A stretch of 38,436 nt of DNA from Alphaproteobacteria bacterium (GTDB lineage Bacteria > Pseudomonadota > Alphaproteobacteria > Caulobacterales > Aquidulcibacteraceae). Where the stretch lies: NCBI GenBank assembly GCA_026400735.1, contig JAPLOL010000064.1:1-38436 (forward strand), read 5' to 3'. Below are positions 8,445-16,831 of this stretch, piece by piece. A model generated the notes under the pieces. That model did no database searches and was not told the origin of the DNA. It saw only the letters and a program-made list of their open reading frames with translations. The position numbers and the translations under genes are program-made. Within the stretch, counting starts at the first letter, position 1. Every line of letters starts with the position of its first letter.

Positions 8445-9284
8445 ATGAAGCTCGCTTATTTCGTCGCAGCCGCATTTGCGCTGGCCGCACGCGCGCACAC
8501 AAGTTCACCTCAACTCGCGCCCGGATCGCGATACGTGAACATCGGCAGCTCGTTCGCTGCGGGCGCTGGTACTGGCCCCGCGCCTGCAGGCAGCCCTGCG
8601 CGTTGCTATCAGAGCACGGCGAGCTATGCGCACCTCCTCGCCGAACGTCTCAATCTCGCACTCGCGGACGTTAGCTGCGGCGGCGCAACATCTGCGCACG
8701 TTCTCAACGCGTGGAACGAACTTCCTGCGCAGATAGATGCGGTGACCGCCGACACCAAACTCGTGACAATAACAATCGGCGGCAATGACATCGCTTTCGC
8801 CGGAAATCTAACCGCCGCGAGTTGCGAGCAAGGCGAGGTCATCCGTGTTGCTGGCTTGGCGTTGCCCTGCCCCTCACGCTTTCCGGTCACGGAAGACGCC
8901 TACGTCACTCTCGAGCGCAATCTGCGCGACGTCGCGCGTCAGATCGCAGTGCGTGCGCCGCAGGCGCGCGTGGTGTTCATTCAGTACTTGGCGCTCGTTC
9001 CCGAGGCGCAGTGCCCGCAATCGCGGTTCACTGAGGAAGAAGCCGACGAGCTTCGCACCGTCGCAACGCGTCTCGCGGACATCACCAATCGCGCCGCCGC
9101 CGAAACGGGCGCCTCCGTGCTCCGCATGGATCAACTCGCCCGCGGCCACACACCGTGCGACGCCGATCCATGGAGCATTGGCCTGCCGCGCGACTATGAC
9201 GGCGCCCTCGGTGCGCCGTGGCATCCGAACGCGCACGGCATGGCGGTGATCGCCGACCGTCTCGCCGACCTGCTGACCCGCTAG
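8445..9284 (+). CDS. Secreted SGNH/GDSL hydrolase (SEST-like esterase)
   Basis: 279 residues with a short N-terminal signal peptide (MKLAYFVAAAFALAARA). Block I reads IGSSFAAG (nucleophile Ser36) instead of GDS. The oxyanion block is GGND at 112-115, and the C-terminal His is in WHPNAHG (His260). This set, with six Cys that could form three disulfides, resembles the Streptomyces scabies esterase type, which works with a Ser-His dyad. ATG 8445 is preferred over the in-frame upstream ORF start at 8412, which overlaps the SDR and delays the signal peptide. It likely acts in the periplasm or outside, making the first cut in an ester substrate before import by the adjacent TonB-dependent receptor. 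Confidence 0.87.
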   Translation: MKLAYFVAAAFALAARAHTSSPQLAPGSRYVNIGSSFAAGAGTGPAPAGSPARCYQSTASYAHLLAERLNLALADVSCGGATSAHVLNAWNELPAQIDAVTADTKLVTITIGGNDIAFAGNLTAASCEQGEVIRVAGLALPCPSRFPVTEDAYVTLERNLRDVARQIAVRAPQARVVFIQYLALVPEAQCPQSRFTEEEADELRTVATRLADITNRAAAETGASVLRMDQLARGHTPCDADPWSIGLPRDYDGALGAPWHPNAHGMAVIADRLADLLTR

Positions 9285-9338
9285 GATTCCGGCTAGCCAA
9301 GCGTCCGAGCCGCTCGGCACAGCTTCAGGCGGCCGCCG

Positions 9339-9354
9339 CACCTTTCAGATAGGT
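9339..9354. promoter_or_regulatory. Putative shared operator, copy 1 (upstream of TonB-dependent receptor)
   Basis: CACCTTTCAGATAGGT, an imperfect dyad (ACCTWTCWGAWAGGT), about 75 nt upstream of the receptor start. The same 16 bases recur as an exact reverse complement at 13916-13931. A -10-like TAATGT at 9367-9372 would place the -35 at 9344-9349, inside the dyad, which fits repression. Confidence 0.6.
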
Positions 9355-9428
9355 CACCATCTGGCGTAATGTCTCCCTAACGAAAGCACGCCCAGAAAAG
9401 GCGCGTGCGCTCATCGGGAGGAATACAA

Positions 9429-11510
9429 ATGCGGCGCATCACGAAGCTTCTGGCCGGCGCGGCCCTTGGTTTGGCGGCAATCCCCAGCGTGGCGCTGGCT
9501 CAGGACGCACCGGCGGCCGAGGAAAGCTCTGACGAAATCGTCGTCACCGCCCGTAAGCGCGAAGAGCGCCTGCAAGACGTTCCGATCGCGGTGACGGCGG
9601 TGACCGCCGAAACGCTCGAGCGCGAGCAGATCAACTCGGTGCGCGAAATCGCGGCGTACTCACCAGGCCTCAACATCACAACTGACGCTGTCGGCCGCGC
9701 CTTTATGTCCATCCGCGGTGTCGGCACAACCTTGATCGATTCCGTGCAACCGGGCGTCGGCATCTTTGTCGACGGCATCTATCAAACCAACACCTCCTAC
9801 CTGAACAACCCGGTCGTAGACGTTGCGCGCATTGAAGTGCTGCGCGGCCCGCAAGGTACGCTCTTCGGCAACAACACGCTCGGCGGCGCGATCAACGTCA
9901 TCACGCGCGAACCAACCGACGAATTCTCGGGTCGCTTTTCTGCGTCCTACGCTGACCCAGACAATTACCAGACGGTCGCTGGCAGCCTGAGCGGCCCGAT
10001 CATCGAAGGCGTACTGCGCGGCCGCATCGCCGCAGCCTACCATTCACACGACGGCTTCTCGACGAACACACTCGCAGGTGGCGATGCGCGTCCGCTGGAA
10101 AACCAGTCGGTCAATGGCACGCTCGTCTGGGATGCGCCCCAGAACGCACAGATCACACTCAACGCCTATTACAATAGCGTCGAAGGCTCACAGACGGCGT
10201 ACTCAAGTCCATCTGGCCCAACTGATTACGTCGATGACGTCCAGCTCAACCTCAACAGCATCGCCACGTACGAATATTGGGGCGTGAACGGCCGCGGCGA
10301 GTTCGACATCAACGACAGCACCCGCATGACAGCAGTCCTCGCCTACGACCGGAAGGATGGCCAAGCCACCGGCGACGGCGACTTTGGTCAGTTCGATGTC
10401 ATCCGCGTTCTGGATGGCCGCAACGAACGCGATACGTTCACGGGCGAATTGCGGTTCGACACAACGTGGAATGATCGCCTGAGCACGCTGATCGGCGTGT
10501 TTGCGAACTACGCAACGTCAACCGACACTGTGTACCGCACCATCTTCGGCGGGCCGCAACCAATCGTGCCCTCGACACAAACGATCACGTCACAAGCTAT
10601 CTTCGCCACAGCGTTCTACGATCTTACCGACACGCTCGAACTCTCGGCGGGCCTGCGCTTCGATCACCAAGAAGCCAACGTTGACGGCACTGCCGGCCAG
10701 TACAGCGCGGATGAATTGCAACCGCGCGTGACGCTGACTCAGCACTGGTCAACCAACCACATGTCATACGCCTCGATTGCGCGCGGCTTCCGCGGCGGCG
10801 GCGCGAACACGCCGGGCGGTCCGCTGCCCTTCTATCAAGGCGACTCGGTGTGGACATACGAACTCGGCGACAAGTTCACGAACGACGACCACACGCTGAC
10901 GCTGAACACGGCAATCTACTACAACGACTATCAGCACTATATCGGCCAGAATTCACTGACACCGACGCTGCAAGCGGTGAACCTGAACACCGGCGACGTC
11001 ACCAGCTACGGCGTTGAAGTCGAAGGCATCTGGTCACCGATCGATATGTTCCAACTGACCGGCGGCCTGACCTACAACCACGCCCGCATCACGGACGACT
11101 CCGAATTCGAAGCAGTCTTCCCAGGCGGCCTCGCCACCGACTTGATCCTCTTCCAACCGGATTGGAATTTCTACGTCACGCCGACCGTCACGATCCCGGT
11201 GGGCGAAGACAACATCGTGTTCAACACGACCGTCTCTTACAAAGGTGACCGCGCCGGTTCGAGCCTCGATCCGAACTTCCAGCCGCAACTTGAAGGCTAC
11301 TATGTGGTCAACGCCAATCTTGCTTACGAGCACGGCAACTATACGATCGCGCTCTGGGGCACGAACTTGACTGACTCGGAATACTACGACTCCTACCTCG
11401 ATCGTTCGCTGCTTGCCGCGTTCTTCGGCAACGCCAGCCCGCTGACGCACAATCTCGGCATCACTGGTGACGGCCGCCGCGTTGGCGTTCGCGTCAGCGC
11501 ACGGTTCTGA
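9429..11510 (+). CDS. TonB-dependent outer-membrane receptor
   Basis: 693 residues. A clear signal peptide ends in SVALAQ at about residue 24. A TonB-box-like DEIVVTA follows at 34-40, then the plug domain with the signature RIEVLRGPQGTLFGNNTLGG, and a long beta-barrel rich in aromatic strand ends, closing with a C-terminal Phe (VSARF) as needed for BAM insertion. ATG 9429 is chosen because GGGAGGAA at 9417-9424 precedes it and the signal peptide begins there. It resembles the Caulobacter/Sphingomonas type that imports carbon sources rather than a classical siderophore receptor, but the ligand cannot be read from sequence. Four nucleotides separate it from the FAD dehydrogenase gene. The 16-bp dyad upstream suggests control by the locus regulators. 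Confidence 0.94.
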   Translation: MRRITKLLAGAALGLAAIPSVALAQDAPAAEESSDEIVVTARKREERLQDVPIAVTAVTAETLEREQINSVREIAAYSPGLNITTDAVGRAFMSIRGVGTTLIDSVQPGVGIFVDGIYQTNTSYLNNPVVDVARIEVLRGPQGTLFGNNTLGGAINVITREPTDEFSGRFSASYADPDNYQTVAGSLSGPIIEGVLRGRIAAAYHSHDGFSTNTLAGGDARPLENQSVNGTLVWDAPQNAQITLNAYYNSVEGSQTAYSSPSGPTDYVDDVQLNLNSIATYEYWGVNGRGEFDINDSTRMTAVLAYDRKDGQATGDGDFGQFDVIRVLDGRNERDTFTGELRFDTTWNDRLSTLIGVFANYATSTDTVYRTIFGGPQPIVPSTQTITSQAIFATAFYDLTDTLELSAGLRFDHQEANVDGTAGQYSADELQPRVTLTQHWSTNHMSYASIARGFRGGGANTPGGPLPFYQGDSVWTYELGDKFTNDDHTLTLNTAIYYNDYQHYIGQNSLTPTLQAVNLNTGDVTSYGVEVEGIWSPIDMFQLTGGLTYNHARITDDSEFEAVFPGGLATDLILFQPDWNFYVTPTVTIPVGEDNIVFNTTVSYKGDRAGSSLDPNFQPQLEGYYVVNANLAYEHGNYTIALWGTNLTDSEYYDSYLDRSLLAAFFGNASPLTHNLGITGDGRRVGVRVSARF

Positions 11511-11513
11511 ACC

Positions 11514-12917
11514 ATGGGCGCGCCTGCACTCCGTGCCGGCACGCCGCTCGCGCCGGCTTTCGTCGAGACGCTGCGCGGGATCTTTGGAGACCGCCTGCAT
11601 CTCGGCGAAGCCATGCGCGCGCAGCATGGCGCAAGTGAAACCCATTTTGCGCTGATGTTGCCGGATGCGGTCGTGTTTGCTCACTCGACGGAAGACGTCG
11701 TCGCGCTTGTGAAAGCGTGCTCGGCTGCCGATGTGCCGATCGTCGCTTACGGCGCTGGCACATCGGTCGAGGGCAACACGACACCCGTGCGCGGCGGCGT
11801 CTGCGTTGATCTCTCCGAGATGAACCAAATCCTCGCGATCAACGCCGATGACTTCGATTGCACGGTGCAAGCAGGCGTCCGTCGCGAAGAGCTGAACGTC
11901 GCGTTGCGCGATAAAGGGCTCTTCTTCCCCATCGATCCAGGCGCCAACGCCACGATCGGCGGCATGGCCTCGACCCGCGCCTCCGGCACCAACGCCGTTC
12001 GATACGGCACAATGCGCGAAGCCATCTTGTCGCTCCGCATCGTTACCCCAGATGGTCGCGACATCCGCACGTCTCGCCGCGCCCGCAAGAGCGCCGCCGG
12101 CTATGATCTCACGCGCCTGATGATTGGCTCAGAAGGCACGCTCGGCATCATCACGGAGGTGACGCTGCGCCTCCACGGCATTCCGGAACAGATATCTTCG
12201 GCCGTCTGCAGTTTCGAGACTCTCGCGGGCGCTATCGACACTGTCGTGCAATCTATCCAGCTCGGTATCCCGCTCGCGCGCGTCGAAATCCTGGACGATG
12301 TCCAGATGAAGGCCGTGAATCTCCACTCCAATCTCGACTATCCGGAGCGCACGACTCTCTTCTTCGAATTCCATGGCAGCGAACACGCTGTGAAAGAGCA
12401 AATCGCCACCGTTGGCGACCTCTCACGCGACAATGGCGGCGGTGAATTCCGCTGGTCGAACATGGCTGAAGAACGCGCCAAGCTCTGGAAGGCGCGGCAT
12501 CAGGCGTTCTACGCGGCAACCGCCATGCGCAAAGGCGCCATCGGCTGGCCAACAGATGTATGCGTGCCGATCGGGCGATTGGCCGAGTGCATCAACGAGA
12601 CGAAAAAGGATCTCGAGAAGGCGTCCTTCCCTGCGCCGATCCTTGGCCATGTCGGCGACGGCAACTTCCACGTCATATTCGTGATCGATCCAAACAGCGC
12701 CGCGGAGCAAAAGGAAGCGGAAGCGCTTAATAACCGCCTGGTTCAGCGCGCCCTCGATATGGACGGCACCTGCACCGGCGAGCACGGCATTGGCCTTGGC
12801 AAGCAAGACTGGCTGGTGCGTGAGCTTGGTGAAGACGGCGTCGACATGATGCGCACCATCAAGAAGGCTATTGATCCGAAAAACCTCTTCAACCCCGGCA
12901 AAATCTTCGCGGACTAG
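11514..12917 (+). CDS. FAD-linked D-2-hydroxyacid dehydrogenase (D-lactate dehydrogenase, LDHD/GlcD family)
   Basis: 467 residues. The FAD-binding PCMH domain with loop YGAGTSVEGN is at 79-88, then DPGANATIGGM and the IGSEGTLGII block. The C-terminal FAD-oxidase domain (PF02913) has GHVGDGNFH at 378-386, the metal/substrate His pair, and EHGIGLGK near 424. Length and order match the cytochrome-dependent D-lactate dehydrogenase (LDHD) and GlcD families, which oxidise D-2-hydroxyacids to 2-oxoacids and pass electrons to the respiratory chain. It is translationally close to the receptor (4-nt gap) and the following hydrolase (3-nt gap). In this locus it most likely oxidises the acid part of the imported ester. 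D-lactate, glycolate and longer 2-hydroxyacids all remain possible. Confidence 0.93.
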   Translation: MGAPALRAGTPLAPAFVETLRGIFGDRLHLGEAMRAQHGASETHFALMLPDAVVFAHSTEDVVALVKACSAADVPIVAYGAGTSVEGNTTPVRGGVCVDLSEMNQILAINADDFDCTVQAGVRREELNVALRDKGLFFPIDPGANATIGGMASTRASGTNAVRYGTMREAILSLRIVTPDGRDIRTSRRARKSAAGYDLTRLMIGSEGTLGIITEVTLRLHGIPEQISSAVCSFETLAGAIDTVVQSIQLGIPLARVEILDDVQMKAVNLHSNLDYPERTTLFFEFHGSEHAVKEQIATVGDLSRDNGGGEFRWSNMAEERAKLWKARHQAFYAATAMRKGAIGWPTDVCVPIGRLAECINETKKDLEKASFPAPILGHVGDGNFHVIFVIDPNSAAEQKEAEALNNRLVQRALDMDGTCTGEHGIGLGKQDWLVRELGEDGVDMMRTIKKAIDPKNLFNPGKIFAD

Positions 12918-12920
12918 TTC

Positions 12921-13883
12921 ATGAGCACACGCAACCTCGTCGATCCAGCGCTCCTCCCCGTGCTGGATGTCTTCCCGACGGTTGCGTTGTCGAATGAGCT
13001 GCTTGCGCCAATGCGTGAAGCAGAGCGTTTCGCGCAGCTACCGGTCGCGGTGCCCGCCGAAATCCGCGAAGCCATTGAGCAAACCGTGCGCAACATGCCC
13101 GGCCCCGCCGGCGCGCCCGACATCACGCTCACAATCTACAAACCACGCGCCGCGCAACAGAAGCTGCCGTGCATCTATCACATTCACGGCGGCGGCTATG
13201 TCGGCGGCGCAGCATCACAGCTCGAGCCGCTGCACCGTCCGGCCGCGTACGATCTCAATTGCATCATCATCAGCGTCGACTATCGCCTGGCGCCCGAGCA
13301 TCGCTTTCCTGCCGGCATCGAAGATTGCTACGCCGGTCTTGCGTGGACATTCGCCAACGCTGACGCGCTCGGCATCGATCGCGATCGCATCGGTGTGATG
13401 GGCGAAAGCGCCGGCGGCGGCCTTGCAGCCGCACTTGCTCTGCTCGCGCGCGATCGCGGCGAATACAAACTCACCTTTCAGCACTTGATCTATCCGATGC
13501 TCGACGATCGCACGTGCGTCACCACCGAACCCAATCCTGTCGCCGGCGAGTTCATCTGGACGCCGCACAACAACGCGTTCGGCTGGAACTCATTGCTCGG
13601 CCACGAACCCGGCCGTGACGGCGTCTCTCCCTACGCTGCCCCCGCTCGCGCCACCGACCTCACCGGCCTCCCGCCAACGTTCATCGCCTGCCCGACCCTC
13701 GATCTCTTCATCGACGAGGATATCGCCTACGCCGCCCGCCTCGCGCGCGCCGGTGTCCCGGTCGAACTCTTTGTTTATCCAGGCGGTTTCCACGGTTTCG
13801 ATATCTTCGGCGCCGATGCCCCCATCTCCCTCCGCGCCCGCCACGACAGCCGAGAAGCCCTCAGGCGCGCCCTCGGCGCCTAG
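12921..13883 (+). CDS. HSL-family alpha/beta hydrolase (esterase)
   Basis: 320-residue hormone-sensitive-lipase-type hydrolase (PF07859). Oxyanion motif HGGGYVGG is at 89-96, nucleophile Ser163 in GESAGGG, acid Asp261 in the TLDLFIDED stretch, and His291 in GGFHGFD. No signal peptide, so cytoplasmic. ATG 12921 follows the FAD-dehydrogenase stop by 3 nt, making receptor, dehydrogenase and esterase one transcription unit. HSL esterases prefer short-chain or bulky esters. Having this enzyme and the type-B carboxylesterase in one locus suggests two successive ester cleavages. The gene ends just before the two operator-like dyads that precede the regulators. Confidence 0.93.
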   Translation: MSTRNLVDPALLPVLDVFPTVALSNELLAPMREAERFAQLPVAVPAEIREAIEQTVRNMPGPAGAPDITLTIYKPRAAQQKLPCIYHIHGGGYVGGAASQLEPLHRPAAYDLNCIIISVDYRLAPEHRFPAGIEDCYAGLAWTFANADALGIDRDRIGVMGESAGGGLAAALALLARDRGEYKLTFQHLIYPMLDDRTCVTTEPNPVAGEFIWTPHNNAFGWNSLLGHEPGRDGVSPYAAPARATDLTGLPPTFIACPTLDLFIDEDIAYAARLARAGVPVELFVYPGGFHGFDIFGADAPISLRARHDSREALRRALGA

Positions 13884-13891
13884 CGCAGAAG

Positions 13892-13906
13892 ACCTATCAG
13901 ATAGCT
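13892..13906. promoter_or_regulatory. Putative operator, diverged copy
   Basis: ACCTATCAGATAGCT fits 14 of 15 positions of the dyad ACCTWTCWGAWAGGT seen at 9340 and 13916. Its centre is 24 bp from that of the next copy. A -35-like TTGTCA (13909-13914) lies between the two. Confidence 0.5.
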
Positions 13907-13915
13907 ACTTGTCAT

Positions 13916-13931
13916 ACCTATCTGAAAGGTG
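13916..13931. promoter_or_regulatory. Putative shared operator, copy 2 (upstream of regulator genes)
   Basis: ACCTATCTGAAAGGTG is the exact reverse complement of the 16 bases at 9339-9354. It sits 39 nt before the preferred AraC start (ATG 13970). Such dyads suit a dimeric winged-helix repressor like the GntR/FadR protein encoded downstream. Confidence 0.62.
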
Positions 13932-13969
13932 CAGTGTATCCTCAACAACCAGAAAACTGGGTGAGGAAA

Positions 13970-14719
13970 ATGCGCGAATTTGTCGAGGTCTCTCCGGAGA
14001 TGACGTTGCTGCTAGGCGCTGGTCCCCTGGGCCGCGCGCCACTCCCGTCCGATTACATCGTGCTGGCATTCGATGTTGAGGCGCAGACGCCGACCGTGGC
14101 ATTCGATCTCGAACCAAGCATCGCATCCGTCACCACCGACGCGCGGCTCTTGCTCGTTATTCAGCGCAGCGCCTTCATCCGTGTCGGCGGCCTGCTGCCA
14201 AACGGCGACGCGTTTCACCTTCCCTCAGCGCTGCGCAGCATCGCGCTCGCAATCCGCGACTGTGGACTAACCGGCGAAACACTCACCATCTATCGCCTCG
14301 GCAAAGGCATCGAGCTGCTGTGCGAGACGATCCGTTTGCTCGCAGCGGATGATCTTCTCCCGCTTGCCGGAGAAGGCGTTCTTTCGCTCGAAGACACCCG
14401 CCGCATCGTCGCCGCACGCCGCATGATCGATGAGCGCTGGAATGAAAAGCTCACACTCGACAAGATCGCGCGCGCCTGCGGCTTGAACCGCGCAAAGCTC
14501 ACCCGCGGCTTCCGCGACATGTTCAATTGCTCCATCGCCGAGGCGATCGCCGAGCAACGCCTCAGCCAAGCTAAGCGCATGTTGCTGACAACCAACCTGC
14601 CCGTTTCGTCGATCGGCTACGAGAACGGCTATCTCAACAACGCGAGCTTTGCGCGCGCGTTCGGGCGGCGCTTTGGTGTTTCGCCTTCCGATCTGCGCGC
14701 CTGCCCAGCTGCTGCCTAA
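13970..14719 (+). CDS. AraC-family transcriptional regulator
   Basis: 249 residues. The C-terminal AraC double helix-turn-helix spans about 146-245: first HTH at LTLDKIARACGLNRAKLTRGF, second at PVSSIGYENGYLNNASFARAF, followed by GVSPSDLR. The N-terminal 120 residues are a poorly conserved ligand-binding or dimerisation part. ATG 13970 is preferred over the in-frame GTG 13934 because it has GAGGAA just upstream and leaves both operator-like dyads in the promoter. It is followed 11 nt later by the GntR gene and then the MFS gene, forming a regulator-transporter unit. It probably activates the catabolic genes with an ester-derived inducer. Confidence 0.9.
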   Translation: MREFVEVSPEMTLLLGAGPLGRAPLPSDYIVLAFDVEAQTPTVAFDLEPSIASVTTDARLLLVIQRSAFIRVGGLLPNGDAFHLPSALRSIALAIRDCGLTGETLTIYRLGKGIELLCETIRLLAADDLLPLAGEGVLSLEDTRRIVAARRMIDERWNEKLTLDKIARACGLNRAKLTRGFRDMFNCSIAEAIAEQRLSQAKRMLLTTNLPVSSIGYENGYLNNASFARAFGRRFGVSPSDLRACPAAA

Positions 14720-14730
14720 GAGAGTCTGCC

Positions 14731-15468
14731 TTGTCTGCCACCACCATCCCGACCTTGCAGCCCGCTGAAGGCGGCACGCTCGTTCAAGCGGCCATCAACG
14801 CTGTCACCAATCACATCCGCAGCCAAGGGCTTCGCGTCGGCGATACGCTGCCTGGTGAAGGGCATTTCGCTGATACGCTTGGCGTTAGCCGCGCCGTGAT
14901 GCGCGAAGCCTTTGGCGCTCTCGCCGCTCTGAAGCTGATCGATGTCGGCAACGGTCGCAAACCACGCGTCGGCGCGCTCGACGGCTCGGTGATCGCGACA
15001 TCATTGCAGCACGCGATCTCAACCGCACAGATCACCGTCCCCGATATCTGGGACGTGCGCCGCACGATCGAACAGCGCACCGCCGCTCTTGCCGCCGAGT
15101 CTCGCACCGATGAAGAGGCCGCGATCATCGTCGATCTCGCCGAAGCCATGGCCGCCGACAAAGATGATCTAGCCAAGCGCACCGAACACGACATCGCGTT
15201 TCACAACGCCATCGCAGCCGCCAGCCACAACGTTCTCTTCATCCAGATCGTTGCGTCGTTCGCGCCACTGATGGAAGTCGCGGTGCCAACAGCCTGGAGC
15301 ACACGCATCGCCAAGAGCCAGAAGCAGGTGATGATCGACCGTCACCGCGCTGTCGCCGCTGCCATTCTCGCGCGCGACCCAGAAGCAGCCGCCAAAGCGA
15401 TGGCGTTCCACTTTGACGACGCCATCGGCGATTTATTGAAAGCGGAGGCCTCCGTTGACGCCGGTTGA
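14731..15468 (+). CDS. GntR-family regulator, FadR (FCD) subfamily
   Basis: 245 residues. The N-terminal winged helix is at about 15-80 (LPGEGHFADTLGVSRAVMREA). The all-helical FCD ligand domain spans about 105-230, with the usual metal ligands Asp154, His158, His205 and His227, which in studied members coordinate a metal that binds carboxylate effectors such as lactate or pyruvate. The only suitable start is TTG 14731, 11 nt after the AraC stop, with a weak RBS, which suggests translational coupling and low expression. Having a carboxylic-acid sensor beside a D-2-hydroxyacid dehydrogenase fits control by the acid product. It is the best candidate to bind the dyads at 9339, 13892 and 13916. 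Confidence 0.92.
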   Translation: MSATTIPTLQPAEGGTLVQAAINAVTNHIRSQGLRVGDTLPGEGHFADTLGVSRAVMREAFGALAALKLIDVGNGRKPRVGALDGSVIATSLQHAISTAQITVPDIWDVRRTIEQRTAALAAESRTDEEAAIIVDLAEAMAADKDDLAKRTEHDIAFHNAIAAASHNVLFIQIVASFAPLMEVAVPTAWSTRIAKSQKQVMIDRHRAVAAAILARDPEAAAKAMAFHFDDAIGDLLKAEASVDAG

Positions 15469-16753
15469 TGCAACACAAGAGTTTGCGACCACGGTTCAGC
15501 CAGTGAAGCGCCGCGGCGTGCTTGCAACGCTGCTGCTGCTTTCAGCAACCATCGGCAGCGCATCGGCGATGCGCACGGTGTTCAGCCCGGTGCAAGAGGT
15601 CGCTGCCGCTAGCCTGCACATCAACGACTTCCAGATGAGCTTGCTGCAAGGCTTGGCGATCTCTCTCCCAATCGCTGCGCTGGCCATCCCCGTCGGCCGC
15701 ATTACCGATCGTGGAAATCGCGCGACGCTTCTCTTTTTCCTAGCGCTACTTTGGACCATCGGCACGGCGCTCTCGGTGTTCGGTACCGAGTTCTGGCACA
15801 TCTTCGTTGCGCGCATGCTCGCCGGCATCGGCGCATTCTCCTCTCTCACCGTCACCATCTCGATGGTCGCGGATCTGAGCACACCAGACACGCGCGGCCG
15901 ATCGCTGATGTTACTCTCGCTTGGAAACATGGTCGGCGCTGCGGCCGCGTTTGCATTCGGCGGCTCGTTGCTCGGCTATTTCGCAAATGTCGCGCCGCTC
16001 ATTGCCGGCCTTGAGCCCTGGCGCAACGTGTTGCTCGTCTTCGCTGGCGCGAGCTTGGTGCTCACGTTGCTTCTGCTTACCGTCCGCGAACCCCCGCGCC
16101 ACGAGATCGCGGAAACCAGCCCAGCTCTCTCCGTCGCCTTGCGCGAATTATGGGAGCGCCGCGGGCTGCTCGCGCCACTCTTCCTCGGACAAGTCACGGT
16201 GGTGATGGCCGACGCTGCGGCGAGCATCTGGGCAGCGCCCGTGCTTGAGCGCCACTACAATCTCGCGCCGGAGCAGTACGGCGGCTGGATGGGCCTCGTC
16301 CTCCTCGTGTCCGGCGTGATCGGCGCCGTGTTCGGCGGCTTCGCGGCTGACTTCGGCCACAAGAGCAAAATCAAAGGTGGCATCCTCATCGGCGCCGTGA
16401 TCGCTGCGGTGCTTTCCATTCCTGGCGCCTTCTTCTCAATGATGCCGGACGCAACCGGCTTTGCCTGGATGTTGTTGCTGCTGCTGACCTGCGGCGCGGT
16501 GACCGGCCTTGTTACCGCTGCCGCCATCGCCGTCCTCGTGCCGAACGAAATCCGCGGTGTCTGCCTTGGCGCGTTCATCGTCATCGGCGCGATTATCGGC
16601 TTCGGCGTCGCGCCAACCTTGGTAACGCTCATTGCCGATGCCATCGGCGGCGAGAACTCGCTGCCCCTCGGTCTCGCGCTGACAGGCGCGGGAACCAGCG
16701 CGCTTGCAGCAATCGGCTTCATCAGCGCCTTGGTGCGGGCGCGCAAAACCTAG
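15455..16753 (+). CDS. MFS transporter, spinster-like
   Basis: 432 residues with about twelve hydrophobic segments. The N-terminal half has the MFS motif A region (GRITDRGNRA) after TM2 and the pattern NDFQMSLLQGLAISL typical of spinster-type MFS permeases found beside TonB-dependent receptors in Caulobacterales and sphingomonads. It starts at TTG 15455 with GGAGG about 8 nt upstream and overlaps the end of the GntR gene by 14 nt, so it is translationally coupled. No in-frame ATG lies near. It probably carries the released substrate or product across the inner membrane; direction and substrate cannot be read from sequence. Confidence 0.9.
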   Translation: MTPVDATQEFATTVQPVKRRGVLATLLLLSATIGSASAMRTVFSPVQEVAAASLHINDFQMSLLQGLAISLPIAALAIPVGRITDRGNRATLLFFLALLWTIGTALSVFGTEFWHIFVARMLAGIGAFSSLTVTISMVADLSTPDTRGRSLMLLSLGNMVGAAAAFAFGGSLLGYFANVAPLIAGLEPWRNVLLVFAGASLVLTLLLLTVREPPRHEIAETSPALSVALRELWERRGLLAPLFLGQVTVVMADAAASIWAAPVLERHYNLAPEQYGGWMGLVLLVSGVIGAVFGGFAADFGHKSKIKGGILIGAVIAAVLSIPGAFFSMMPDATGFAWMLLLLLTCGAVTGLVTAAAIAVLVPNEIRGVCLGAFIVIGAIIGFGVAPTLVTLIADAIGGENSLPLGLALTGAGTSALAAIGFISALVRARKT

Positions 16754-16831
16754 CGTGACATCACAGGCCGCAATTCGTTTGCCGGACGCCGCCGCACCTG
16801 TTTGAGTACGCCCCGTCTTTAGGGGGCAAAC

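Noticed and set aside
11034..11870. 278-residue minus-strand open frame across the receptor and dehydrogenase genes
   Set aside because: Antisense to two well-supported genes; no domain and no RBS recognised.
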